Shown one piece after another: positions 42,782 through 51,260 of a stretch of DNA of 64,000 nucleotides. The notes under the pieces were generated by a model. The model was not told where the DNA came from, made no database searches, and saw only the letters and a program-made list of their open reading frames with translations. Within the stretch, counting starts at the first letter, position 1. Every line of letters starts with the position of its first letter. This DNA is from Spirosoma validum (lineage in GTDB: Bacteria; Bacteroidota; Bacteroidia; Cytophagales; Spirosomataceae), in contig NZ_JACXAA010000010.1 of NCBI RefSeq assembly GCF_014699035.1, positions 62,001 to 126,000 of the forward strand. The letters are read 5' to 3'. Made by a program: the position numbers and the translations under genes.

Positions 42782-45214
42782 TTAGTTTTGAAAATATTCA
42801 ATTTTATCGGCATCTGAATTGTTATCCACTTTCAATTCTCCCTTATTGCCGCCCATAACAATTGAGCTAATGGTTAATGTACCTGTAGTAGCTCCTGTTG
42901 TCAAACTTCCACTTAAACCGAAGGATATTTTATCACCGGGAGCAATAGCTTGTGAGGTGGTCAATACATAGTAATTGGGATCTGAATTACCATCAAACGT
43001 CCAGGCGTTATTTTGTACATCTCGGTTATTAGCCTTAGTCATAGTTGGATTTAGAGTCAGATTCACGCGAGAATCCCTCGTAATCTTGACCGTTATAGGA
43101 CCACTGGTAGCTACTGAGTTCAACTCAACTATGTCTACCACAGCCGTAAAGTCTGTAGTGCCATATTGGATAGTAGGCCGAACGTAAAACAAAGGGGTTA
43201 GATCGGGAGGTAAAACGTAGTTCGCTGTATAAGTTGTATTAATATCAGGTATTGTAATGTTCCCATTGACGTCAGGCCCCTGCGTCCATTTGCTAAATCC
43301 GTAAGCCTTATTGGTCTGCATCTGAGTTGTTGTCGCAGCCAAGCTTACAATAAGCCCTGATACAAATTGTTGTGTACGGGGGGTAGTAACGGGTTGACCA
43401 TCTAACGTAAGTGTCAGGCCAGGCGGATTAGTTGCGAAATTAATGGTCACTATTTTTGGGTCAATATCGACAAAAGTTGTAGCGACTCCTCCCCTTGAAT
43501 CTGTTACAGTCAAAATAAGCCGATAGAAGACATCCGCAGATACTTCATGCCCCTGGTTGGGAATAGTAAACTGTCCATTTGTAATTCCAATGGGTATAGT
43601 CGGGCCAGGATGATAATGTACATTATGATGAAACTCGACGGTCCACCTAAAGGCACTGGCGGGTAAAATTCCATCTTCAGGATCAACGGCGGTACCCGAA
43701 AAATTAATAACATCCCCAGCCCGATAAATGGTGTGATTTGTTGGTGATAAGATCATGGCTACTGGTAACTGGTTCGACGTTGTGATTGACAATGTAGCCG
43801 GGTTACTGGTTGCACTGCCAGCAGTATTACTAACAATTACCTGATATTGACCAGCATCACTAGCTGTTGTACTGGTAATAGCATAACTGGCAGATGTGGC
43901 CCCACTTATATTACTGCCGTCTTTTTGCCACTGATAAGAAAGGGGAGCAGTGCCCGTAGCATTAACCGAAAACATTGCAGGTTGGCTTTGAGGCACAGTT
44001 AAACTTATTGGATGACTAACTATATTGGGAATAGTGTTAGTCGTATAGATAATTTTATAAAGCGAGCCAAAATCGCGGCTAAAAAAATACAGGTTTCCAT
44101 CTGGTCCTACCTCTAAGCTTGTCAGATGGCTTGGTAAGAAACTGGCAAATATTGAACGGGTAACTGTAGGACCTGATAAATTTAGAGTGCTAATTTCATT
44201 GGAACAAAAGTCCATATAGAAATACTGTCCTGAATAAATGGCAGGATAGGTGGTTGTATTCGGATTAAAAAACGCTCCGCCCGTAATAGCGCACCCCCAT
44301 TCGTTAGCATTACTATTGTGTCCATATGTATAGATTGGGTTGGTGTAAACCGAATTTGTACTATTCCCTTCTACATTGGACCAACCGAAATTAAGACCAC
44401 CACTAGTAGCATCGTTGATTTCTTCCCATGTGCTTTCACCGACATCATTGACAAAGATTCGGCCTGTTCCTGGCTGTATGTCAAATGTGAATGGATTTCG
44501 TAAGCCATAAGCCCATATACGTTTTCGCTGTTCCGAACCTATTGTGAATGGGTTGCCGGATGGAACGCTACCATCTGGGTTGACGCGGAGAATTTTTCCC
44601 ATGTAAGTATCTAAACTTTGTCCAAAACCAGGATGACGACTGTCGCCTACAGCGATGTATAGTTTTCCATCAGGACCAAAATTTAAAGCTCCACCATTAT
44701 GCTGGTTAACCTGATAAACTGGATCTAGATCTAGAATTGCTGTTTCACTTTCAGCTATAGCTATATCTCCGGCGGCTGTAAAACGACTAATACGATTATG
44801 AAAGGTCCAAAATGGTGGATCAATGAATGTATGATAGACATATACATAGCCATTATTAGCAAAATCAGGATCTAGTGCAATACCATTTAATCCTGATTCC
44901 CCATTTTGATACGTGTTTGGTACTATCACAAAGGGTGTGGGTAATAAGCTACCATTCTTAATAATGCGTACTTTTCCATCCTGCTCCGTTACGAAAATTC
45001 GTCCATCTGGTGCAAATGCCATGCTGGTAGGACTGTTTAAGCCATTAGATACCAATACTTGGCTAAAACCCGGTGGATAGGTTTGACCATAACAATAGCT
45101 AACTATAAACAGAAACACCAATAAAATGGATTGTGATCTAAGCGTCTTCCTGACACTTAGGGCTACTAAATAAATTTTATTAAAATTCCTGATTGATTTG
45201 TAGGGAGTTTTCAT
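42782..45214 (-). CDS. Secreted glucose/sorbosone dehydrogenase-like protein with Ig, PKD-like and shared C-terminal module
   Basis: The 810-residue protein has an export signal (SILLVFLFIVSYCYGQ). Residues about 45-395 are a PQQ-type six-bladed propeller (GSDH family): LNSPTSMAFAPDGRIFVTEQ, GLNGIALDPDFANNGYVYVY, HNGGALNFGPDGKLYIAVGD and RIWAYGLRNPFTFDIQPGTG. An Ig-like domain follows (LSYQWQKDGSNISGATSASY), then PKD/FN3-like strands. The last 139 residues (from DLTPLFYVRPTIQYG to DADKIEYFQN) are the module shared with two other secreted proteins in this window. It probably oxidises a sugar outside the cytoplasm; PQQ supply is not shown here. Confidence 0.87.
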   Translation of the reverse strand: MKTPYKSIRNFNKIYLVALSVRKTLRSQSILLVFLFIVSYCYGQTYPPGFSQVLVSNGLNSPTSMAFAPDGRIFVTEQDGKVRIIKNGSLLPTPFVIVPNTYQNGESGLNGIALDPDFANNGYVYVYHTFIDPPFWTFHNRISRFTAAGDIAIAESETAILDLDPVYQVNQHNGGALNFGPDGKLYIAVGDSRHPGFGQSLDTYMGKILRVNPDGSVPSGNPFTIGSEQRKRIWAYGLRNPFTFDIQPGTGRIFVNDVGESTWEEINDATSGGLNFGWSNVEGNSTNSVYTNPIYTYGHNSNANEWGCAITGGAFFNPNTTTYPAIYSGQYFYMDFCSNEISTLNLSGPTVTRSIFASFLPSHLTSLEVGPDGNLYFFSRDFGSLYKIIYTTNTIPNIVSHPISLTVPQSQPAMFSVNATGTAPLSYQWQKDGSNISGATSASYAITSTTASDAGQYQVIVSNTAGSATSNPATLSITTSNQLPVAMILSPTNHTIYRAGDVINFSGTAVDPEDGILPASAFRWTVEFHHNVHYHPGPTIPIGITNGQFTIPNQGHEVSADVFYRLILTVTDSRGGVATTFVDIDPKIVTINFATNPPGLTLTLDGQPVTTPRTQQFVSGLIVSLAATTTQMQTNKAYGFSKWTQGPDVNGNITIPDINTTYTANYVLPPDLTPLFYVRPTIQYGTTDFTAVVDIVELNSVATSGPITVKITRDSRVNLTLNPTMTKANNRDVQNNAWTFDGNSDPNYYVLTTSQAIAPGDKISFGLSGSLTTGATTGTLTISSIVMGGNKGELKVDNNSDADKIEYFQN

Positions 45215-45882
45215 GAAGTTGGATTTGATTACTTTTTAATTGTTCATACACGGTAAATAATTACTAAGTATTTACATTATGCATTTGATAAAAATATACA
45301 TATGATAATATACAAAAGAAAATGCAATAATAATCTTGGAAATGAAAGTTTATTCATATTTATTGAGATTTCTTCACTAGATAGGTAAGCTCAACAGCTT
45401 TGTAATCACAAAATGCACTCCCTAGATTGGTTATGTATTTCTATTTGTCCAATGAGATCAACCCAATTAAGTGTGCGGACTTGCCTTATTTTATGAGGCA
45501 CATGGTGCTTTAATGAGCATAATCCTATCGAAACCATACTTGGGCCGATTGGATAGTCTGCCATATTTATAAATTATATGTTACTATATATTTGCAAAGT
45601 TAATTTATTATTATTGAAATAATAAAAATATTTCCTTTAAAATTAGAAAATAGAGTACTGTGCACAAGAAATGTACAGATATTCACATAATAATGATTGA
45701 TTATTAGGCTTTTAGGTATTGTATTCCAACTTCATATTTTATAACTTTCTATATAGGCGAGGAAACAAAAGAATATGACCCCATTATATGTGAAAAAGGG
45801 CAACAATAAGTTGCCATGAGGTCGGTAGAAGAGAACTCGTGAGATAAATTATTAGGATCCTGTAAATAAAGAATAAACTGAA
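45215..45882. other. AT-rich intergenic stretch, no gene seen
   Basis: 668 bases of AT-rich DNA without a credible reading frame, hairpin or repeat. Only the upstream region of the leftward dehydrogenase and the 3' side of the methyltransferase gene are expected here. Confidence 0.55.
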
Positions 45883-46650
45883 TTACTTTGTGGCTATGTA
45901 GAAAAAGTCAAGGCTACCAGCCGGATCGCTACTGACTATATAATCTGTATAATTGATTTCAGCAGCCAGACCATCAGCTTGCAGGAGCCGATTACGATTC
46001 AGACGATTCATTAGGTCGTAGGGAACCTGAAGTAGTCGACGGGGGAGTCGGTATTGCAGATTGAAGATATCGAAGCGCGTTAGTTTTTTGACGGACTCTT
46101 TGTTCTGCTCGTAATACGTCATAACTTTCTCATTGCCATGAATACCCCGCGCTTCAATTGTTGGGAAATATTTGGTTATAAGCAACTTTAAGTCATCGGC
46201 ATAGTATTCCCGAACGTGCCAGGGATTGCGGGTTAGTGAGTACGTTTTGTTAACCGTTGTCAGTAGCAATTTCCCGCCTGGTTTCAGTACACGATGGGCT
46301 TCTTTAATAAATAGATCGTCGTTTTCAATGTGTTCAATTACCTGAAACGTAACGATGTAATCGAACGTATTGTCAGCTAAGCCCCTGAGCGGTGGAATAT
46401 TGGCAGCCATGAATGTTGCATCGGGATACGCTTTGCCAAGCGCCGAAATCAACTCTGTGTTCTTATCAATACCCGTATAGTGGTCAGCGGCTTTTGTGAG
46501 TAATTCCAGCCCGCGCCCCCAGCCACAGCCAATTTCAAGTACGTGCCCGCTAACCATAGCAGCGGCTTCTACATACGGAAACAGCAATCGCTGGTGAACA
46601 GGATTATCTGAGGCAATTTCGGCGGAGGTGATTTCAGTAGTCTTATACAT
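45883..46650 (-). CDS. Class I SAM-dependent methyltransferase
   Basis: ATG 46650 (MYKTTEITSAEIASD) is preferred over an upstream TTG, giving 255 residues. Motif I is HVLEIGCGWGRGLELL (SAM loop), motif II YTGIDKN, and post-I NTFDYIVTFQVIEHIENDDL followed by HRVLKPGGKLLLTTVNK, as in the UbiE/MenG-like Methyltransf_11 group. The C-terminal part is basic and helical (YRLPRRLLQVPYDLMNRLNR). The substrate cannot be told from the sequence. The gene stands alone. Confidence 0.9.
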   Translation of the reverse strand: MYKTTEITSAEIASDNPVHQRLLFPYVEAAAMVSGHVLEIGCGWGRGLELLTKAADHYTGIDKNTELISALGKAYPDATFMAANIPPLRGLADNTFDYIVTFQVIEHIENDDLFIKEAHRVLKPGGKLLLTTVNKTYSLTRNPWHVREYYADDLKLLITKYFPTIEARGIHGNEKVMTYYEQNKESVKKLTRFDIFNLQYRLPRRLLQVPYDLMNRLNRNRLLQADGLAAEINYTDYIVSSDPAGSLDFFYIATK

Positions 46651-46861
46651 GTGCTTGCAATTCAATCAACAAAATTACTCTTTTGCACAGGTAAAGAAAA
46701 ATGCACTCGGTTCGTAACCCAAATGAGCGTATTTTTTCGTTATAGATAATAATGTATATTGATACCTCTTCGGGGGCCTGGAAATTAAGTGATAATAAGC
46801 TTTTTATCGTCCAGACTAACTAAGAATTCGTATCAGAAAATAAGCGTAAGAATTGCTATTT

Positions 46862-48331
46862 ATGCGTATTTTATCTGCTCTGTTTTTTATTGCTATCGTA
46901 TCAGCTTGCTCTAGTGCCCAAAAAAAGACACAGCAAGCTCGTATCAATGCTGCCTATGATGCCCGTACGGAAGCACAGCGGAATCAGCCCGCTGCTCGTC
47001 CGGCTAGTAGTCAGCCATCTAATCCGTCTACTGGCTCGGCTAATCCGTCCCAGCCTAGCGTTGCTTCTGGCGATTCACGTTCCACTACGTCCCAGGCACC
47101 AGCACCGGTCAAAGTGATGGCTGATGGGCCGGCGTTGGGTACAACGCCAACTTTATCCAGCAAAACAACCGGCGAGTGGATGGTTACGTCGATCAAAGGT
47201 AAATTTTTGGTAACGGATTCGACCAACGTCAGGATCTACATGGATCTAACGGCCAAATCGCCCGGCGGACAGTCTGTACTGAATCCAACTGATTTTTCTG
47301 AGCATTTTCTGGTGGCTTATGTCATGTATCCGGATTATAACAACCGTGATCGACTGGCTTACGGAACAGTACCGCTTACAGCGCAGTCTGTCAATCAGCA
47401 AGGTGATCATCTCACGTTAACATTCGACCTAAAGCGCCCCAAGGATGCGGCCAATGCTGTACTGCTTACCGAAATTACGGAGACAAATACGGGGACCAAG
47501 GCACGTAACGATCTACCCTTACGCTTCAAGGTGACTAAGCTAAGTGATCGTTTTACGTTGTTTGATAAGCAGGGTAACCAGCCGCAGTTGCGCAATTTTG
47601 TGAATGCAGGTGACACCATTATTATTCGTGATGTGAACGGCACAAGTAAGCCACTCTTCGGCTATCGGTATCGGCACGATTTCGATGCCGCTTCGTCGCC
47701 TATGAATACATCATCGCGTCCAGCTACGAAATCGCTTACGGTCGATTCAACGTTAAACATTGCAACCAATCAGCCGTTTGTATTGCCGCGCGAAGGCTTA
47801 TATTATTTTGTGGAAGACACAACGGCGGAGTCTGGTATTGGCTTAGTAGTTGCAGACAAACGATTCCCGAAACTAACCCGTCCCGAAAAACTTATCAAGC
47901 CAGTCTTATATATGAGCACCAGCAGCGAAATCGGTGAGCTAAATCAAGCGCAGGATACCAAAAAAGCACTTGATAAATACTGGTTAAGCCTGATGGCGGG
48001 GAATGAGGGTGTGGCAAAGAAAACGATAAAAGCCTATTTCGATCGTGTCGAAGAAGCGAATCGACTATTTACTACGTATAAGGAAGGCTGGAAAACCGAT
48101 AAAGGCATGATCTATATCGTGCTGGGCGCCCCCGACCGCGTACAACGGAACCGGGAGCGCGAAGTTTGGGTTTACAATCGCCGGGCTAACGTCTCGGAGG
48201 TTAATTTTACATTTACGAAAAAACCCAATCAATTTGTCGAGGATCACTACGAACTGGTACGTTACATTGAGTATCAGCCGATTTGGTACCCGATTGTCGA
48301 AGCATGGAGAACCGGCGCAATCCGCGAATAA
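46862..48331 (+). CDS. GWxTD domain lipoprotein
   Basis: ATG 46862 (MRILSALFFIAIVSAC) gives a lipoprotein signal. A Ser/Pro/Gln-rich linker covers about residues 30-100. The folded part includes the beta-rich RFTLFDKQGNQPQLRNFVNA and the signature TTYKEGWKTDKGMIYIVLGA with APDRVQRNRERE, which defines the GWxTD family. These proteins are common in Bacteroidota and of unknown function. The gene overlaps the following rlmB-like gene by 28 bases, so the two are coupled in translation. Confidence 0.92.
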   Translation: MRILSALFFIAIVSACSSAQKKTQQARINAAYDARTEAQRNQPAARPASSQPSNPSTGSANPSQPSVASGDSRSTTSQAPAPVKVMADGPALGTTPTLSSKTTGEWMVTSIKGKFLVTDSTNVRIYMDLTAKSPGGQSVLNPTDFSEHFLVAYVMYPDYNNRDRLAYGTVPLTAQSVNQQGDHLTLTFDLKRPKDAANAVLLTEITETNTGTKARNDLPLRFKVTKLSDRFTLFDKQGNQPQLRNFVNAGDTIIIRDVNGTSKPLFGYRYRHDFDAASSPMNTSSRPATKSLTVDSTLNIATNQPFVLPREGLYYFVEDTTAESGIGLVVADKRFPKLTRPEKLIKPVLYMSTSSEIGELNQAQDTKKALDKYWLSLMAGNEGVAKKTIKAYFDRVEEANRLFTTYKEGWKTDKGMIYIVLGAPDRVQRNREREVWVYNRRANVSEVNFTFTKKPNQFVEDHYELVRYIEYQPIWYPIVEAWRTGAIRE

Positions 48332-49131
48332 ATCGCTCTAATCCTAATCGTACTACAAATGCTCGGCCTCAATTTCGTCCGCAACCCGACGAAATGGTGT
48401 TTGGTATTCAGTCCGTGATCGAAACACTTCGGTCTGATCAACAGATCGATAAACTGTATATGGAAAAGGGGCTTAGCAACCCCGACATTCAAAATCTGGC
48501 GTTTCAAAACCGGGTAACGATCCAGCGCGTACCGGTCGAAAAACTGGATCGTCTGACTCGTAAGAATCATCAGGGCGTAGTATGCCTGGTCGCGCAGGTT
48601 CAGTACGTTAAGCTTTCTAACGTAATTGCTGACGTATTTGAACGGGGTGAAACGCCGTTCATACTTCTCCTGGACCGTATTACGGATGTTCGAAATTTCG
48701 GTGCCATTGCCCGTACCGCTGAGTGTACGGGTGTGCAGTGCATTGTAATACCAGGCCGAGGGGCGGCAGCGATTAATTCTGATGCAATGAAAACTTCGTC
48801 GGGGGCCCTGAACCATATTTCGGTTTGCCGGGAACCTGAGCTGACAGAAACCATAAAGTACTTACAGCAGTCAGGTATTACAGTGGTTGCCTGTACCGAA
48901 AAATCGAGTCGTGACCTTTACGAACGTAGCACTGACCTAACTGGTCCAATTGCTATTGTTATGGGCTCGGAAGAAGACGGGATTTCGCCCGAGCTGTTAC
49001 GTATGGCTGATAATCATGTTAAGATTCCGCTGCTGGGCGCAGTTGGTTCATTGAACGTATCTGTCGCAACTGGCGTCGTATTATATGAAGCTGTACGTCA
49101 GCGAAGTTTAGTCATAAACACAGAATCGTAG
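48304..49131 (+). CDS. rlmB: TrmH family RNA methyltransferase, RlmB-like
   Basis: ATG 48304 (MENRRNPRINRS) gives 275 residues; the start lies 28 bases inside the GWxTD gene. The protein has a basic N-terminal tail, the substrate-binding domain (MVFGIQSVIETLRSDQQIDK) and the SPOUT methyltransferase core: DRITDVRNFGAIARTAE, VMGSEEDGISPELLRMADN and LNVSVATGVVLYEAVRQR (trefoil-knot SAM site). RlmB 2'-O-methylates G2251 of 23S rRNA. Other TrmH members methylate tRNA; the exact target is inferred. A terminator follows. Confidence 0.88.
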   Translation: MENRRNPRINRSNPNRTTNARPQFRPQPDEMVFGIQSVIETLRSDQQIDKLYMEKGLSNPDIQNLAFQNRVTIQRVPVEKLDRLTRKNHQGVVCLVAQVQYVKLSNVIADVFERGETPFILLLDRITDVRNFGAIARTAECTGVQCIVIPGRGAAAINSDAMKTSSGALNHISVCREPELTETIKYLQQSGITVVACTEKSSRDLYERSTDLTGPIAIVMGSEEDGISPELLRMADNHVKIPLLGAVGSLNVSVATGVVLYEAVRQRSLVINTES

Positions 49132-49152
49132 AATAATCCCAACCGAAAAATT

Positions 49153-49187
49153 AAAAAGCACCAGATGTTCGTCTGGTGCTTTTTTTA
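49153..49187 (+). terminator. Intrinsic terminator after rlmB
   Basis: aaaaagcaccaga and its reverse complement tctggtgcttttt form a 13-bp stem (49153-49165 with 49172-49184) with a 6-base loop and a T run. Confidence 0.92.
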
Positions 49188-49407
49188 TTAATATCCTAAG
49201 CTTCTACTTTGCGAAACGACTTGTCAGATACATGACATGCTAATTTTTGATGTATTTGTTTCCCGTCTACAGTATAGCCACGACTAACTGTTTTGGAGAG
49301 CCAACGAGCGAATACAAAAGCTTAGCTGGGTATCTACATATAAGTAAATCAACCCACCGGCACGTAGTCGGATGGTATTATCCACACCATTTAGCCAAAA
49401 CAAGACA

Positions 49408-49872
49408 ATGAAAACCAATCGCTTTTTTGCGTATTACAGTACCCTAGCTGTTGTAGCTACTTGCCTGTTATCAGCACCTTCAACTCATGCACAGACCTTT
49501 ACAGGTCGGGAAAAGTTGACAGTAGAGCCTATTAGTTTTCAGGCTATAGCCTATCCGGTCACCAACACACAGGCCGCAATTCGCGTAAACTTCGATAATC
49601 GAACAGCGGGTGGCGTTTCAGTCGCTATCCTTGATGAAAAAGGACACAGATTATATAATAGATTTGAAACGACTGTCGCTTATCGTTGCCGTCTAGATTT
49701 ATCGTCGTTGCCCGCTGGCAAGTATACGCTTGAACTCAGTAAAAAAGGCGAATACTTTACCCGGTCGTTTACGATTGAGCCGCCAACGATGGGCTACATC
49801 ACGATGGGCGATCAGCCGGTTCAGAGAGCCCCTGAACAAGTCGTTGATAAGAAGTTAGTTGTTAGCTATTAA
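49408..49872 (+). CDS. Hypothetical secreted beta-sandwich protein resembling a T9SS-tail fold
   Basis: ATG 49408 gives a signal peptide (STLAVVATCLLSAPSTHAQ) and 155 residues in all. The mature part contains AIRVNFDNRTAGGVSVAILD, EKGHRLYNRF and LDLSSLPAGKYTLELSKKGE, the strand pattern of Por-secretion-type C-terminal Ig domains, here followed by a further 30 residues. This suggests a small secreted or periplasmic protein built on the same fold rather than a sorting signal. The function is unknown. It is flanked by terminators on both sides, so it is a single-gene unit. Confidence 0.72.
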   Translation: MKTNRFFAYYSTLAVVATCLLSAPSTHAQTFTGREKLTVEPISFQAIAYPVTNTQAAIRVNFDNRTAGGVSVAILDEKGHRLYNRFETTVAYRCRLDLSSLPAGKYTLELSKKGEYFTRSFTIEPPTMGYITMGDQPVQRAPEQVVDKKLVVSY

Positions 49873-49890
49873 CAAAGTACGTTGATCATA

Positions 49891-49924
49891 AAAAAGACCG
49901 CTCCAGATTGGAGCGGTCTTTTTT
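49891..49924. terminator. Bidirectional terminator between the secreted protein and cytochrome c genes
   Basis: aaaaagaccgctcc (49891-49904) pairs exactly with ggagcggtcttttt (49910-49923) around a 5-base loop, followed by a T run. The gene on each side is convergent, so it can serve both. Confidence 0.9.
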
Positions 49925-49943
49925 ATGAAAATTTACCTACAAC

Positions 49944-50339
49944 TTAAGCCGACTTTTTCGTAGACTTTTTGGTAGTTGTTTTCTTGGTTGAGCTTTTCTT
50001 TGCTCCTCCATCTAAAGAGTTGATCCAGGTAGCCAATTTCATGGCATCCTCTTTAGGAACCTGTTTCATAGGTGCCATTGGGGGATAACCCGGCCAGTGC
50101 GTAGGAATCGGGTTGTAGATCAGGTTGACAATTTCCTCATCCGAGTAGTTTTTCTTGGCTACATCTGCATAAGCAGGGCCTACTAATCGCTGGTTTGGGC
50201 GGTGGCAGGCAATACAGGTGTATTTACTCATCAGCGCATTCATGTCCGCTGGAATGTCGGCTGGTGCCTGAGCGTTAGCGTCAATGGAAGCTACGGCCAG
50301 CGCAGCCGAAGCGATGAGAATACCAAATAATTTTTTCAT
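49944..50339 (-). CDS. Periplasmic c-type cytochrome (monohaem, c551/c552 type)
   Basis: The 131-residue protein has a signal peptide (GILIASAALAVASIDANA), a single haem site in YTCIACHRPN, and the late axial-Met loop YPPMAPMKQV. Conserved LVGPAYADVAKK and IYNPIPTHWPGYPP resemble small electron-transfer cytochromes c. The last 20 residues are a Lys/Thr/Ser tail (KKSSTKKTTTKKSTKKSA), unusual for a soluble cytochrome; it could bind an acidic partner. It probably passes electrons in the periplasm. No oxidase gene is adjacent. Confidence 0.9.
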   Translation of the reverse strand: MKKLFGILIASAALAVASIDANAQAPADIPADMNALMSKYTCIACHRPNQRLVGPAYADVAKKNYSDEEIVNLIYNPIPTHWPGYPPMAPMKQVPKEDAMKLATWINSLDGGAKKSSTKKTTTKKSTKKSA

Positions 50340-50433
50340 GAGATCAGGTAAGCAGTAAATTGAATGAACAAATTGATACGCGGCAACAGGTCACCCTTGC
50401 AAAAATAGACGGTTTCGGATGATAACCCAATTT

Positions 50434-50441
50434 TAGCTTTG
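50434..50441 (+). promoter_or_regulatory. Candidate -7 box (TAGCTTTG) for the methyltransferase gene
   Basis: Perfect TAnnTTTG match about 70 bases before the ATG at 50513. A TTT at 50413-50415 could be a weak -33 element. Confidence 0.35.
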
Positions 50442-50512
50442 GTTTTTCCTATTAAACCAATGATTAGACACTTGTTCTCAAAAAACGTTTAAAATTGGAA
50501 AAATAAAAAATT

Positions 50513-51250
50513 ATGCAGCCACTCGATCGCTTCTCAGGTCATGCCGACCTGTATGCCCAATACCGCATTGATTACCCAGCTGATCTGTACGATTTTGTGC
50601 TTTCATTTACTCAAAACCGCCAAAGTGCCTGGGATTGCGCCACCGGCAATGGACAGGTTGCCGATACGTTAGCCGAGTTTTTTGGGCAGGTTGAAGCAAC
50701 GGACATCAGTGAAACTCAACTCGCTCGGGCAACCCAGAAACCGAACATCCATTATCAAATCAGCCCAGCCGAACAGACGCCCTTTGCCGATCATACCTTT
50801 GATCTGATTACCGTAGCACAGGCAATTCATTGGTTCGATGTCAATGCGTTTCATCAGGAGGTCCGACGAGTCGCGAAACCTGGCGCTACCCTTGCTGAAT
50901 GGGGGTATGGCTTAGTTCAACTCGGGCCTGATCTCGATCCGATGATGCTGGACTTTTACCGGAATTGGATTGGTCCGTACTGGGACCCGCAACGAAAGTA
51001 CATTGATGATGCCTACGCTACGTTGCCATTCCCTTTCGCCGATGTACAACGGGCGGAGTTCACTATTCGACGCACCTGGTCATTGGATCGATTCCTGAAT
51101 TACCTACGTACCTGGTCGGCTGTTCGGCAATACATTCACGAGAATGAAGAAGATCCTACTATACGCTTGAGAGAGGAATTTGTACAAGTTTGGGGTGATC
51201 AGGAACGTGATATGAATTTCCCGGTTTTTTTACGGGTAGGACGTGTATAG
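50513..51250 (+). CDS. Class I SAM-dependent methyltransferase (Methyltransf_11/25 type)
   Basis: The 245-residue protein has motif I AWDCATGNGQVADTLAEFF (variant CATGNG loop), the acidic end of strand 2 in VEATDISETQLARA, and motif HTFDLITVAQAIHWFDVNAF plus VRRVAKPGATLAEWGYG. The IHWFD block is typical of a Bacteroidota and fungal subgroup (TMT1/crg1-like), with an aromatic C-terminal region (WIGPYWDPQRKYIDDAY). The substrate is unknown. It reads toward the VRR-NUC gene and ends ten bases from it. Confidence 0.9.
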   Translation: MQPLDRFSGHADLYAQYRIDYPADLYDFVLSFTQNRQSAWDCATGNGQVADTLAEFFGQVEATDISETQLARATQKPNIHYQISPAEQTPFADHTFDLITVAQAIHWFDVNAFHQEVRRVAKPGATLAEWGYGLVQLGPDLDPMMLDFYRNWIGPYWDPQRKYIDDAYATLPFPFADVQRAEFTIRRTWSLDRFLNYLRTWSAVRQYIHENEEDPTIRLREEFVQVWGDQERDMNFPVFLRVGRV

Positions 51251-51260
51251 AGGCCGGTCT

